This document shows, piece after piece, positions 26,696 to 35,341 of a stretch of 64,000 nucleotides of DNA. Below the pieces are notes generated by a model, which was not told the origin of the DNA, ran no database searches, and saw nothing but the letters and a program-made list of their open reading frames with translations. A program made the position numbers and the translations under genes. The DNA comes from JAJKJG01 sp036556825 (GTDB lineage Bacteria; Pseudomonadota; Alphaproteobacteria; Rhizobiales; Beijerinckiaceae): NCBI GenBank assembly GCA_036556825.1, contig DATBIR010000297.1, positions 1-64,000 on the forward strand, read 5' to 3'. The first letter of the stretch is position 1. Each line of letters starts with the position of its first letter.

Positions 26696-27241
26696 TCACT
26701 TCGCCGGCGGGATGGGATCAGGAACCTTGTTCCTGACGGCGGGGATCTGGCGGAGATAGGCGAACACCGCCTTGAGGTCGTCGTCGGTCATTTTCGAGAT
26801 GAGCGGCCATGGCATCGGCGGCAGGATCTTTCTGCCCTGGCCCTGGTGCCGGCCGGTGCGCAGCGTCTGCACGAACTGCTCTTCCGTGAAATCGCGCAGC
26901 ACGCCGGTGTCCTTGTCGGGCGTCAGGTTGGCGGAAAAGCTGACGCCCCACGGGCCCGACCACGCCGTCAGGGTCGGCGACATCGCGCCCGCCCACGGCT
27001 CGGGCAGGGTCGCCGGCGCCTTCACCACGATATCCTGCGGATGTCCCGACAATGCGCGCGACATGTCCGGGCCCGGGCCATCCGCCCCCTTCGTCATCGG
27101 CGTATGGCAGTCGTGGCACAGGCCGATGGTGACGAGATACTCGCCACGTTTGACCTGGACGCTGCGCGTATCGCTTTGCGCAAGCGCCATGCCAGGCGCC
27201 AATGCGAGGATCGTGAACATCGTCGGGAGTGCGCGCTTCAT
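26696..27241 (-). CDS. Monohaem c-type cytochrome
   Basis: The 181-residue product has a signal peptide (MKRALPTMFTILALAPGMALA) and one haem-binding CHDCH, with further Met residues that could ligate. The conserved C-terminal part, KMTDDDLKAVFAYLRQIP, is typical of class I periplasmic cytochromes c. ATG 27241 follows AGGAAGGT. It lies 10 bp after the dihaem cytochrome gene on the same strand, so the two are probably co-transcribed and exchange electrons in the periplasm. The redox partner enzyme is not evident. Confidence 0.85.
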   Translation of the reverse strand: MKRALPTMFTILALAPGMALAQSDTRSVQVKRGEYLVTIGLCHDCHTPMTKGADGPGPDMSRALSGHPQDIVVKAPATLPEPWAGAMSPTLTAWSGPWGVSFSANLTPDKDTGVLRDFTEEQFVQTLRTGRHQGQGRKILPPMPWPLISKMTDDDLKAVFAYLRQIPAVRNKVPDPIPPAK

Positions 27242-27251
27242 GGTGACCTTC

Positions 27252-28349
27252 CTAGTTGACCGGAGCATCCCCTTTGTCGAGTTCCTTGACCCAACGCTGG
27301 ATCAGCTCGACGGCTTCCTTGTCGATCAGCTCGGTTCCGAGCGGCGGCATCTGCAAGGCAGCGTAGCGCGAGCCGATACGCTGCACGAGGCCGCTCTTGT
27401 CGGGATCTCCGGGCTTGATGCGCAGCACCGCGTCCGGTGACTGCCCGGGCGCCGGCTTGCGGATCGGCTGGCCCACTGCGCTCGCGATCGCGGGCCGCGC
27501 GGCGGCATCCGACGTGGCGCGCAGAAACAGCCCGATGTTCCGAAGCGCGCCTCGGTCGTTGTGACAGTGGCCGCAATTGCCGTGCATGTAGCCGAGGGCG
27601 GCGCGCTCCGTCGCCGAGGCGGCCACGATGCGGGGCGGCGCGCTCTGCAACGCCTTCGGCAGACCGACGACCAGGCCTTTGTCGATCAGGGTGGCGAGAT
27701 CTACGACCGCGGCGGGCCGCGGCTCGGCGTGCAGCGCGCCGGGATCCCGCTCGGATGACAATTGCAGGGCGCTGAATCCCAGAACCCGGCTGGGGCTGCC
27801 CTGGTGGCAGGCCTTGCAGTCGCTGACCCCCGGGATGTCGTGCGTGCGCCCGCCGGCAAGCTGATAGGCGGCGGGCCTGCCGTTCTCGGAGACGAGCCGC
27901 GTCTCGCGGCCGTCGGCGCTCCACGCATAGGCGGCATAGAGCCACTCGCCGTCGGTCTGCCGCTCGATGTAGCGCGTTTCGACGCGCCTGCCGTTGAACG
28001 AGAATTCCTTCCACAGGCGCGTGCCGACCGGGAACACCCACGCATCCGGGTCGGACGCGTCGATCGCCATGCTAGGCGGCAGGGAGATCCAGCGCTTCTT
28101 TGCGGCCCCGTCCGTCCACAGCGGGTATTGCGGCGAGAAGGCAAGGTGGCGCGGGTCCACCTCGAATGCGTCGGCGTTCGCGTAGAGGCCTGTCTCCCGC
28201 AGCGTTTGCGGCGGCTTGCCGGCGCCCGCCTGTGCCGCCGGGGCGGCGCTGCCCGACAGGGTCAGCGCCAGGACCAGCGAAGCTGCTGCCTTGCCCATCC
28301 GGCCGCTGCCGAACACAAGAGAAGGCGCGGTGCCAACGCGGGGCTGCAT
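27252..28349 (-). CDS. Dihaem c-type cytochrome, SO2930-like
   Basis: The 365-residue protein has a signal peptide (effective core from the second Met, MGKAAASLVLALTLSG) and two haem motifs, CKACH (about residue 180) and CGHCH (about residue 259). The domain before them (LAFSPQYPLWTDGAAKKRWISLP, truncated here to its pattern) and the order of haems resemble the SO2930 family of exported dihaem cytochromes, whose role is uncertain. Two starts are possible (28349, 28298), neither with a clear ribosome site. It is the upstream member of a two-gene cytochrome operon. Confidence 0.8.
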   Translation of the reverse strand: MQPRVGTAPSLVFGSGRMGKAAASLVLALTLSGSAAPAAQAGAGKPPQTLRETGLYANADAFEVDPRHLAFSPQYPLWTDGAAKKRWISLPPSMAIDASDPDAWVFPVGTRLWKEFSFNGRRVETRYIERQTDGEWLYAAYAWSADGRETRLVSENGRPAAYQLAGGRTHDIPGVSDCKACHQGSPSRVLGFSALQLSSERDPGALHAEPRPAAVVDLATLIDKGLVVGLPKALQSAPPRIVAASATERAALGYMHGNCGHCHNDRGALRNIGLFLRATSDAAARPAIASAVGQPIRKPAPGQSPDAVLRIKPGDPDKSGLVQRIGSRYAALQMPPLGTELIDKEAVELIQRWVKELDKGDAPVN

Positions 28350-28405
28350 GGGGTGCTGGTTCCGGAAGGATGCGCCGGCCGGCGCAGTGGTGAGAGACCG
28401 GAAGT

Positions 28406-28609
28406 TTAGCTATTTGGCGCAGTCGGCTCCGTGCTTTGGAGCACATCGAACTCCGCGCCGCAGTCGACGCACCGCCCGAGCACCGGGCTCGCGATCATCC
28501 GCGTGGTCTCGCAAGCCGTGCAGCCGGAGAGCGCGGGGAACAACCGGCGCCGTCCGCTGCGGGCGGCCTCCTGCATGGCCTCGCTCGTGTGAACTGCTTG
28601 ATCGAACAT
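28406..28609 (-). CDS. Small zinc-ribbon-like protein
   Basis: The 67-residue protein has two Cys pairs, CTACE (about residues 30-34) and CVDCG (47-51), about 17 residues apart, the spacing of a zinc ribbon. The N-terminal part is short and helical, with no membrane segment. A perfect AGGAGG ribosome site precedes the ATG. It lies upstream of the cytochrome operon on the same strand with a 56-bp gap. No family name is recognised. A role in RNA, DNA or protein binding would be typical but is unproven. Confidence 0.65.
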   Translation of the reverse strand: MFDQAVHTSEAMQEAARSGRRRLFPALSGCTACETTRMIASPVLGRCVDCGAEFDVLQSTEPTAPNS

Positions 28610-28968
28610 GCTGTCCTCCTGCGTGCAATCGGCGGGGCTGGCATGCTTAAGGTTTCTGCGTTTCCGCAGTGTTGCGCGAAGTATTTCGGGGGGACGGTCG
28701 CAAGAACCCGGGCTGTCATCAGGATCTCTCCGAGGAAAGCGGCCTGGCCGCCCTGGGCGGCCGGGTGAGCCCACGAGCAGCGGTCACCGGATTCGCCGCT
28801 GCCGGGCAACATTCGGCTTGCGCGACGCCGCGCTCACGCTAGAGCGGGCGAACTGCATCGGATTGGCGGGTTGTCGAAGGCTTTTGTTAAAGCTGGCAGC
28901 AGGCGTCGATCAGGGACCTGGATCGTTCGGGCCGTTTCCGCGTTGAGTGAGTTGCGAGGGTGAGTGCA
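28610..28968. other. Divergent intergenic region, no gene recognised
   Basis: The 359 bp separate the zinc-ribbon gene (minus) and a small plus-strand gene. A GGGAC...CGTT pair near 28915-28935 is reminiscent of an EcfG promoter but the spacing (15 nt) and the GGGAC box are off consensus. Nothing else was seen. Confidence 0.4.
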
Positions 28969-29202
28969 ATGGAGTGCGTTGACATAGAGGGGCTCGACCC
29001 CCTGGAACTCCGTTGCAGCCGTCTTCTCGCCGAGGCCGATGAACGCATGGCGCGGCTCGAGCGCCTGGTGGCCGAGGCGGAAGCCGACCACCGCACCAAA
29101 CTGTCCAGGAGCGCGCGTCAGAGAAAGCTGCTCGAGAAGGGCGCGGCGCTGCTGCGGGCCCGGCGGCCGGAGCTACAAGCCGGTCCTGCCGACACCTTCT
29201 GA
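28969..29202 (+). CDS. Small helical hypothetical protein
   Basis: The 77-residue, highly charged protein has a long amphipathic helix (LLAEADERMARLERLVAEAE) that could form a coiled coil. No signal or membrane segment is present. The ATG at 28969 was preferred because GAGG lies 9 nt upstream; an in-frame GTG at 28960 is an alternative. The family is unknown. It precedes the chromate transporter genes by 115 bp, and whether it is linked to them is unclear. Confidence 0.55.
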   Translation: MECVDIEGLDPLELRCSRLLAEADERMARLERLVAEAEADHRTKLSRSARQRKLLEKGAALLRARRPELQAGPADTF

Positions 29203-29317
29203 CGGCGCCGTCGCGGCACCCGCGCCGACGACGTGGCGCATCCTTGTTCCGGACAAGCGAGGCCCTTCTCGCCGGCGGCGCGGATCGTCTACAAGGCGGC
29301 CGAACCGGAGGCGAGTC

Positions 29318-29905
29318 GTGGACGATCAGGGCGGCCCTGAGGCGGTTGCAAGCATAACTGACAAGGCCGAGCCGCCCGGGCTCGGCGAAATCTTTGTCGG
29401 GTTCCTCACAGTCGGGCTGTGCGGGTTCGGCGGCATCTTCTACTGGCTGCGGCGCATGGTGGTGGAGCGGCGCCGCTGGCTGACCGCCGAGGAGTTTGCC
29501 GAATATTTCGGCTTGTGCAGCCTCTCGCCCGGGCCCGGCCTGATCAACCTGTCGGTGCTGATCGGCAAGCGCTTCCATGGCGCGGCCGGCGGGCTCGCCG
29601 CCTTCACGGGATTGCTGTGCGTTCCGGTCGCGATCGCCCTTTGCCTCGCCGCCCTCTACGCCCATTTCCAGTATCTCCCGGCGGTCAGGGCGGTTCTTTC
29701 CGGAGTGGCGGCGGCCGCAGCCGGGCTGGTGATCGCCACGGCCGCGAAGATGCTCGTGCCGCTGTTCAAGCCGCACGCCCGCTGGGGGCTCATCGTCGCC
29801 GCGCCGGTCTTCGCCGCGGTCGGCATTTTCCGGCTTCCGCTGCTCTGGGCGCTCGCCTTCAGCGCGCCTGTGGGGCTGGCTCTCGCATGGTGGAAGCATC
29901 GATGA
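29318..29905 (+). CDS. Chromate transporter, N-terminal half (short-chain CHR)
   Basis: The 195-residue membrane protein has the conserved CHR opening (FLTVGLCGFGGIFYWLRRMVVE, here abridged), then LSPGPGLINLSVLIG and about five helices. Short-chain CHR proteins are half-length members of the CHR superfamily, work in pairs, and export chromate or other oxyanions. The GTG start is set by GGAGG 6 nt upstream. The stop overlaps the second half gene by 4 bp (ATGA). A comparable pair is encoded at 60138-61282. Confidence 0.82.
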   Translation: MDDQGGPEAVASITDKAEPPGLGEIFVGFLTVGLCGFGGIFYWLRRMVVERRRWLTAEEFAEYFGLCSLSPGPGLINLSVLIGKRFHGAAGGLAAFTGLLCVPVAIALCLAALYAHFQYLPAVRAVLSGVAAAAAGLVIATAAKMLVPLFKPHARWGLIVAAPVFAAVGIFRLPLLWALAFSAPVGLALAWWKHR

Positions 29906-30435
29906 CGGAGCGCGATGGGGTTTTCGCCCAGCTTGCCGTCCAGTTCGCGCTGCTCTCGCTGCTTTCCTTCGGCGGCGTCAACAGTATCGTCACCGAGATC
30001 CAGCGCGTGACGGTCGAGAACGCGCACTGGATGAGCGACCGTGAGTTCGCGACCTATTTCGCCATCGGCCAGGCCGCCCCCGGCCCCAACATCCTGATCG
30101 CGAGCCTGGTCGGGTGGCACGTGGCCGGCGTCCCCGGCGCGCTCATCGCCACCCTCGGCATGTGCGGCCCCTCGGCGATGCTGGTCTACATGGTGTCCGG
30201 CGCCTGGGAGCGCTGGCGGCACTCGTCGTGGCGTCGCATCGTGCAGCAGGGGCTTATACCCTTCAGCACCGGCCTCGTCTGCGCCAGCGGCTTCGTCCTG
30301 GCGCAGGCGGCGGACCACAATCTGACGACCACATGCATCACGCTCGGCACTGCCGGCTTCGTCTACTTCACGCGCTTCAATCCGCTCTGGGCCCTCGGCG
30401 TCAGCGCGTTGCTCGGACTGACGGGTCTGACATGA
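29902..30435 (+). CDS. Chromate transporter, C-terminal half (short-chain CHR)
   Basis: The 177-residue membrane protein begins with a short cytoplasmic tail and then FALLSLLSFGGVNSIVTEI, the CHR signature of the second half. QAAPGPNILIASLVG follows, equivalent to the PGP motif of the first half. It is translationally coupled to the preceding gene. Both halves together give the length of a classic bidomain ChrA. Substrate (chromate, or sulfate-like anions) is inferred from family only. Confidence 0.82.
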   Translation: MTERDGVFAQLAVQFALLSLLSFGGVNSIVTEIQRVTVENAHWMSDREFATYFAIGQAAPGPNILIASLVGWHVAGVPGALIATLGMCGPSAMLVYMVSGAWERWRHSSWRRIVQQGLIPFSTGLVCASGFVLAQAADHNLTTTCITLGTAGFVYFTRFNPLWALGVSALLGLTGLT

Positions 30436-30444
30436 CCGCCGACG

Positions 30445-30561
30445 ATGTCGTGGTGTGGTTCGCGAACGCGCGTCATATGCCTGACGCTGATCAGCGAAGT
30501 GATCACCACGTCGCCGAGCAAAGCCCACGACGAGATTGCGAAGCTCGAGGAGCAGAAGTAA
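30445..30561 (+). CDS. Possible 38-residue peptide
   Basis: This short reading frame just after the chromate transporter has an orderly C-terminal half (LISEVITTSPSKAHDEIAKLEEQK, shown in part as SKAHDEIAKLEEQ) that looks protein-like. No ribosome site or family is visible. It may be the end of a decayed gene instead. Confidence 0.25.
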   Translation: MSWCGSRTRVICLTLISEVITTSPSKAHDEIAKLEEQK

Positions 30562-30601
30562 CCGTTAGCTCGCGCCGCGCGAAGCGGTCTCAAATTGTAT
30601 C

Positions 30602-31558
30602 ATGCATATGGGTAAAACCTCCATCGGGAACCCCGCCGCGGAGCGCATTGGCTTCATCGGCGCCGGGCGTCTGGCGACGGGGCTCGCCTGGGCGCTGGCG
30701 CAACGTGGCGCGGCGATCGCCGCCGTGACGAGCGCGAGCGGCGCCACGGCGCAGCGGCTCGCGGGCCGGATTCCCGATTGCCGCGTGGTTGCGACCGCGC
30801 AGGACGTCGTCGACGCCGTCGACCTCGTCTTTGTCGCGGTTCCGGACGACGCCATCTCCGAGGTGGCCGCGCGCCTGCGCTGGCGTGCCGGCATCGCGGC
30901 CGTGCATGGCAGCGGTGCGACCGAAGTCGCGGCGCTGGAGCCGGCGGCGCGGCAGGGTGCAGAGATCGGCGGCTTTCATCCGCTGCAGTCCTTCGGCGAT
31001 CCCGACATCGCCGTGCAGACCTTGCCCGGATGCGCCATCGCCATCGAGGCGGACGGCGCCTTGTGCGCGCGTCTCGAGGAACTCGCGACGAGCCTGGATT
31101 GCCGGCCGCTCCGGTTGCCTGCCGGCAGCCGCGCCCGCTATCACGCCGCCGCGCATTATGCGGCTGGGTTCGTCTTCGCGCTCATCAAGGAAGCGGCGGA
31201 TGTCTGGCAGACATTCGGCATTGCCCGCGAGGACACCGTCGCGGCCCTGCTTCCGCTGCTCCGCGGCGCGGCCGCATCGATGGAGCATTCGGGACTGGTG
31301 CAGGGGCTGCCGGGGATTTTCTCGCGCGGGGATGTCGGCACGCTGCGAAAGCACCTCGCCGATCTCGGCGCCGTCGGTCCAGACGCATTGCGGCTCTATT
31401 GCGAACTCGGCCTGCGCTCGATTCCGCTTGGTCTTGAGCGCGGCGGGCTGACCGCGGACCGGGCTGCGGAGATGGAAGCATTGCTGCTGGACTCGCTCCG
31501 CGCATGCGCCCCGACTGCGGGTTCATCCCGACCCCGAGGCTCGGGACATTCAACATGA
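30602..31558 (+). CDS. Rossmann-like DUF2520 protein
   Basis: The 318-residue protein has an N-terminal NAD(P)-binding fold (RIGFIGAGRLATGLAWAL, then LVFVAVPDDAI) and the DUF2520 C-terminal helical domain (residues about 155-290, ending FSRGDVGTLRKHLADL). It resembles 6-phosphogluconate or ketopantoate dehydrogenase-like proteins; the function of this family is not settled. In many genomes members sit beside pantothenate genes, but none is present here. The start was taken at the first ATG (30602). It is convergent with the peptide ABC operon. Confidence 0.82.
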   Translation: MHMGKTSIGNPAAERIGFIGAGRLATGLAWALAQRGAAIAAVTSASGATAQRLAGRIPDCRVVATAQDVVDAVDLVFVAVPDDAISEVAARLRWRAGIAAVHGSGATEVAALEPAARQGAEIGGFHPLQSFGDPDIAVQTLPGCAIAIEADGALCARLEELATSLDCRPLRLPAGSRARYHAAAHYAAGFVFALIKEAADVWQTFGIAREDTVAALLPLLRGAAASMEHSGLVQGLPGIFSRGDVGTLRKHLADLGAVGPDALRLYCELGLRSIPLGLERGGLTADRAAEMEALLLDSLRACAPTAGSSRPRGSGHST

Positions 31559-31588
31559 AGCAGGCCGCAAATGTCGTGACCGCGGCTC

Positions 31589-32395
31589 TCAAAGCCGCGG
31601 GACAGCCTCGATCAGCTTCTGCGTATAGGCATGCTGCGGCGCCCCGATCACGGATCGCGTCGCGCCGCTTTCGACGATCTCGCCGCCCGCCAGGACGACG
31701 ACGCGGTCGCACAGATACTCGACCACGGCGATATTGTGGGTGATGAACATCAGCGCGAGGCCGAGCTTCTGCCGGATGTCGAGCAGCACGTTGAGGACCT
31801 GCATCTGCACCGACACGTCGAGCGAGGAGACCGCCTCGTCGGCGATCAGCAGGCGGGGCTCCATGACGATGGCGCGGGCGATGCCGATGCGCTGGCGCTG
31901 CCCGCCGCTGAACTGGTGCGGATAGCGCTCGCGGTCCGCCGGGCGCAGGCCGACCATGGAGAGCGCAGCGTCGACGCGTTTGTCGATCTCGCGGGCGTCG
32001 ACCCGCCCCGAAATGCGCAGGCCTTCGCCGACGATGTCGCGCACGCGCATGCGCCCGTTGAGCGACGAATACGGGTCCTGGAAGATCATGCCGATGCCAC
32101 GAGCGGCCGCCGGGACGTGCAGGCGCCCGGATGCGAGGACGCGCTCGCCGAGCGAGATCGTTCCGCCATCGGCCGTCTCGAGGCCGACGATGATGCGACC
32201 GAGCGTCGTCTTGCCCGAGCCGGACTCCCCGACGACGCCCAGGATTTCCCCTTCGCCGACCTCGAGCGAGACGCCGGCGAGCGCGGCGGTCTTGAGCGGC
32301 GTCGCCCAGAAGCCGCGCCGGCGCACGAACGTCTTGCTGACGTCGCGCACCTCGAGCCGCGCCGGCGCGGCGGATGGAAGGCGCGCCGTCATCAT
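31589..32395 (-). CDS. Peptide-type ABC transporter ATP-binding protein, DppF-like
   Basis: The 268-residue protein has Walker A GESGSGKTT, the Q-loop IGMIFQDPYSSLN, signature FSGGQRQRIGIARA, Walker B LLIADEAVSSLD, H-loop ITHN and the oligopeptide-family C-terminus (HAYTQKLIEAVP). ATG 32395 overlaps the stop of the upstream ATPase gene by 4 bp; the longer frame to 32467 is not needed. It is the last gene of a five-gene operon running from 36865 leftwards. Confidence 0.9.
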   Translation of the reverse strand: MMTARLPSAAPARLEVRDVSKTFVRRRGFWATPLKTAALAGVSLEVGEGEILGVVGESGSGKTTLGRIIVGLETADGGTISLGERVLASGRLHVPAAARGIGMIFQDPYSSLNGRMRVRDIVGEGLRISGRVDAREIDKRVDAALSMVGLRPADRERYPHQFSGGQRQRIGIARAIVMEPRLLIADEAVSSLDVSVQMQVLNVLLDIRQKLGLALMFITHNIAVVEYLCDRVVVLAGGEIVESGATRSVIGAPQHAYTQKLIEAVPRL

Positions 32396-33414
32396 GCGAG
32401 CGGAAACAGGCAGCGCGCGGCCTGGCCGGGCCGCACCGGCGCGAGCGCGACATCGCTGTGCGTGCATACGTCCTGCCGGCGCGGGCAGCGCGGCGCGAAA
32501 CGGCAGCCTTCGAACCAGTCGTCCACGCGCGGCACGTTGCCCTCGATGCCGGCCTGGCGCTCTCCAGCGGCGCGGTAGCGCGGCATGCAGGCGAGCAGCG
32601 CCGCCGTGTAGGGATGGGCCGGCGTCTCGATCACCTGCCTGATCGGACCCTGCTCCATCAGCACGCCGCCATAGAGCACGCCGATCGTGTCGGCATAGCG
32701 ATAGACCAGCGCGAGGTCATGCGAGATGAACAGCACCGACAGATTGTAGCGCTCGCGCAGGCGAAAGAGGATCTCCATGATCTCGCGCTGGATAGTAACG
32801 TCGAGCGCCGTCGTCGGCTCGTCGGCGATCAGCAGCTTCGGATCGTTGCACAGGGCCATGGCGATCATCGCGCGCTGGCGCATGCCGCCGGACAATTCGT
32901 GCGGATACATCGCCGCGACCTGGCGCGGATCGGCGAAGCGCACGTCCGCCAGGAGCTGGGCGATGCGCTCGCGCCGCTCGGTCGCGCTGTAGAGCCCATG
33001 CACGCGCATCGCTTCGTCGAGTTGCTCCTGCACGGTCATGATCGGGTTGAGCGAGCTCATCGGCTCCTGGAAGATCATGCTGACGCGGCGCCCGCGCAGC
33101 TTCTCCATCTCCCGTTCCGGCGCGACGGCGACGTCGGTGCCCTCGATGGCCAGCCGGCCGGCGATGCGCAGCTTGCGCGGCGGCAGGAGGCGCATGGCGG
33201 CGCGGGCGATCATGGTCTTGCCTGATCCGCTTTCGCCGATGAGGGCGAAGAATTCGCCGGGCGCGATGGTGAAGCTGATGTCGTCGACGATCTTCAGCTC
33301 GCGCCCGCCCTGGCGGAGGTAGAGGCCGAGATTGCGCGCCTCGAGCACCGGCGCCTGAAGCGCGGCGCCGGCGGCGGCTGGCCGGAGGGTGGTAGCGGCG
33401 AGCGGCTCAGACAA
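32392..33414 (-). CDS. Peptide-type ABC transporter ATP-binding protein, DppD-like
   Basis: The 340-residue protein has Walker A GESGSGKTM (Met instead of the common Thr or Ser at the last position), the Q-loop SMIFQEPMSSLNP, signature LSGGMRQRAMIAMAL and Walker B LLIADEPTTALD. The C-terminal oligopeptide-type region has Cys in CRFAPRCP, seen in iron-sulfur-containing OppD/DppD proteins. It overlaps the permease gene by 8 bp at its start. It pairs with the DppF-like ATPase to power the transporter. Confidence 0.9.
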   Translation of the reverse strand: MSEPLAATTLRPAAAGAALQAPVLEARNLGLYLRQGGRELKIVDDISFTIAPGEFFALIGESGSGKTMIARAAMRLLPPRKLRIAGRLAIEGTDVAVAPEREMEKLRGRRVSMIFQEPMSSLNPIMTVQEQLDEAMRVHGLYSATERRERIAQLLADVRFADPRQVAAMYPHELSGGMRQRAMIAMALCNDPKLLIADEPTTALDVTIQREIMEILFRLRERYNLSVLFISHDLALVYRYADTIGVLYGGVLMEQGPIRQVIETPAHPYTAALLACMPRYRAAGERQAGIEGNVPRVDDWFEGCRFAPRCPRRQDVCTHSDVALAPVRPGQAARCLFPLA

Positions 33415-34246
33415 GGTTGAGGTCGTCCTTCGGATCGAACTGGTCGCGCAGCCAATCGCCTAAGAGGTTGAGGCCGAGCACGGTGATGAAGATGCCGAGC
33501 CCCGGCAGCACCGCGAGCCACCACGCGCGCGTGATGTAGGAGCGTCCTTCCGCGAGCATGCCGCCCCAGGTCGGCGTTCCGGGCGGCACGCCCAGCCCGA
33601 GGAAGCTCAGGCTCGCCTCGGCGATGATGGCCGTCGCCATGCTGAAGGTGGCGATCACGATAGAGGAGGCGATGAGGTTTGGCAGGATGTGGTGGCGCAG
33701 GATCCAGGGCACGCTGCCGCCCATGATCTTCGACGCGGCCACGAATTCCCGCGAGCGCAGGGACAGCGCCTGGGCCCGCGACAGGCGCGCATACGGGATC
33801 CAGCGCTGCAGGGTCAGCGCGATGATCAGGTTCGGCAAGGTCTGGCCGAACAGGGCGACGACCGCGATGGCCAGCAGGATGGCTGGAAAGGCCCAGAAAG
33901 TCTCGACGATCTTCTGCACGACGACGTCGCGCGTGCCGCCGAGATAACCCGACAGCGCCCCGACGAGCACCCCGAACACGCCGGAGATCGCGACCACGGT
34001 GGCGGCGATGGTCAGCGACACGCGAGCGCCCGACACCATGCGGGCGAGGATGTCGCGGCCGAGCTGGTCCGTGCCGAGCGGGTGCCCGCCGGCGAAATCG
34101 AAGGGCGCCACCAGGGAATCGATCAGGCTCTGCTCGGTCGGGTCGTGTGAGGTGAGGAGGTCGCCGAAGACGGCGAGCGCCACGACCGTGCCGACGCACA
34201 GGGCGCCGACCACGAATTTGATGTCAGCGAAGCGCCAGCCCTGCAT
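33407..34246 (-). CDS. Peptide-type ABC transporter permease, DppC-like
   Basis: The 279-residue permease has an N-terminal helix, a periplasmic segment with HPLGTDQLGRDILARM (typical DppC signature) and the EAA loop FVAASKIMGGSVPWILRHHILPN. It forms the membrane channel with the DppB-like partner. Start and stop codons overlap both neighbours, so the operon is tightly coupled. Confidence 0.9.
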   Translation of the reverse strand: MQGWRFADIKFVVGALCVGTVVALAVFGDLLTSHDPTEQSLIDSLVAPFDFAGGHPLGTDQLGRDILARMVSGARVSLTIAATVVAISGVFGVLVGALSGYLGGTRDVVVQKIVETFWAFPAILLAIAVVALFGQTLPNLIIALTLQRWIPYARLSRAQALSLRSREFVAASKIMGGSVPWILRHHILPNLIASSIVIATFSMATAIIAEASLSFLGLGVPPGTPTWGGMLAEGRSYITRAWWLAVLPGLGIFITVLGLNLLGDWLRDQFDPKDDLNLV

Positions 34247-35253
34247 CAGGCCGCCGCCCGCAAGCGCGGATCGACCACGAAGTAGAACAGGTCGATCAGC
34301 AGGTTCAGGACGATGAACAGGCCCGTATAGACGACGACGACGCCGGCCGTGAGCGGCGTGTCACGCACCGTCACCGCCTGATAAAGCAGCGTGCCGACGC
34401 CTGGCCAGGAGAAGATCACCTCGACGATGATGGTGCCGCTGATGAGTACCCCGAGCTCGAGGCCGATGATGGTCGAGATCGGGATGGCGGCGTTCGGCAG
34501 GAGGTGCTTGCGGACGATCTGACGCCGGTTCAGACCTTTGGCCACAGCGGTGAAGATGAACTCCTCCTGGCCGACATCGACCACCGCCGAGCGCGTGATG
34601 CGCGCGATGATGCCGACCATGCCGGCCGCCAGCGTCAGCGCCGGCAGGAAGAGGTGCGCCACGACCTGCCGGAAGGTGTCGAACTGGCCGTGCATCAGGC
34701 TGTCGATCAGGAAGAAGCCGGTGGTCTCGGTGATCGGCACGCCGAACGGCAGCCGGCCGCTCGACGGAAACAGGTTGAGATTGGCCGACAGGAACAGGAC
34801 CAGCAGGATGCCAACCCAGAAGGACGGTGCGCTGACGCCCGCCACCGCGATCAGCGAGACGGCGCCGTCGCCGAGCTTGCCCTTATGCAGCGCCGCGAAT
34901 AGTCCGAGCGGCACGCCGATCAGAACCGCGAACAGCAACGTGACGACCGCCAGCTCGAATGTTGCCGGCAGGCGCTCGGCGATGAGATCGAGCACCGGCG
35001 CCTGGTAACGCAGCGACAAGCCGAGATCGAGGCGTGCGAGGCTCAGAAGGAAGCGTCCGAACTGCACCGGAAGCGATTCGTCGAGGCCCCACAGCTCGCG
35101 CAGACGCTGCACCTCCTCGTCGGGCGCGTCTTCCGGCACCAGCAGCGTGGCGGCATCGCCGGGTGCCAGTCGCAGGAGCGCGAAGATGCCGCAGGCGACG
35201 AGCAGGAGCACGGGAACGGCGCCTGCAATGCGCAGGAAGATGCTGCGGATCAT
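34246..35253 (-). CDS. Peptide-type ABC transporter permease, DppB-like
   Basis: The 335-residue permease has TM1 near the N-terminus (FLRIAGAVPVLLLVACGIFAL), the periplasmic segment typical of DppB (LWGLDESLPVQFGRFL), an EAA loop (FTAVAKGLNRRQIVRKHLLPN) and about six helices. Its stop and the DppC start share one base (TGATG). It starts 88 bp after the binding-protein gene stops. Confidence 0.9.
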   Translation of the reverse strand: MIRSIFLRIAGAVPVLLLVACGIFALLRLAPGDAATLLVPEDAPDEEVQRLRELWGLDESLPVQFGRFLLSLARLDLGLSLRYQAPVLDLIAERLPATFELAVVTLLFAVLIGVPLGLFAALHKGKLGDGAVSLIAVAGVSAPSFWVGILLVLFLSANLNLFPSSGRLPFGVPITETTGFFLIDSLMHGQFDTFRQVVAHLFLPALTLAAGMVGIIARITRSAVVDVGQEEFIFTAVAKGLNRRQIVRKHLLPNAAIPISTIIGLELGVLISGTIIVEVIFSWPGVGTLLYQAVTVRDTPLTAGVVVVYTGLFIVLNLLIDLFYFVVDPRLRAAA

Positions 35254-35341
35254 CCCCGGGCGCTCTCAGGACGTCGTGATCGGCGTTCCGTCGCCGCCTC
35301 GGTCATGAACATGCGTCGCTTCGACAAGTTGAGCCGCGTCC

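Noticed and set aside
28910..28940. A second EcfG-type promoter (GGGAC...CGTT)
   Set aside because: The first box is GGGAC rather than GGAAC and the spacing is 15 nt, outside the accepted 16-17.
30363..30593. A 76-codon minus-strand frame overlapping the end of the chromate transporter
   Set aside because: It overlaps a well supported gene on the opposite strand and shows no ribosome site or family.
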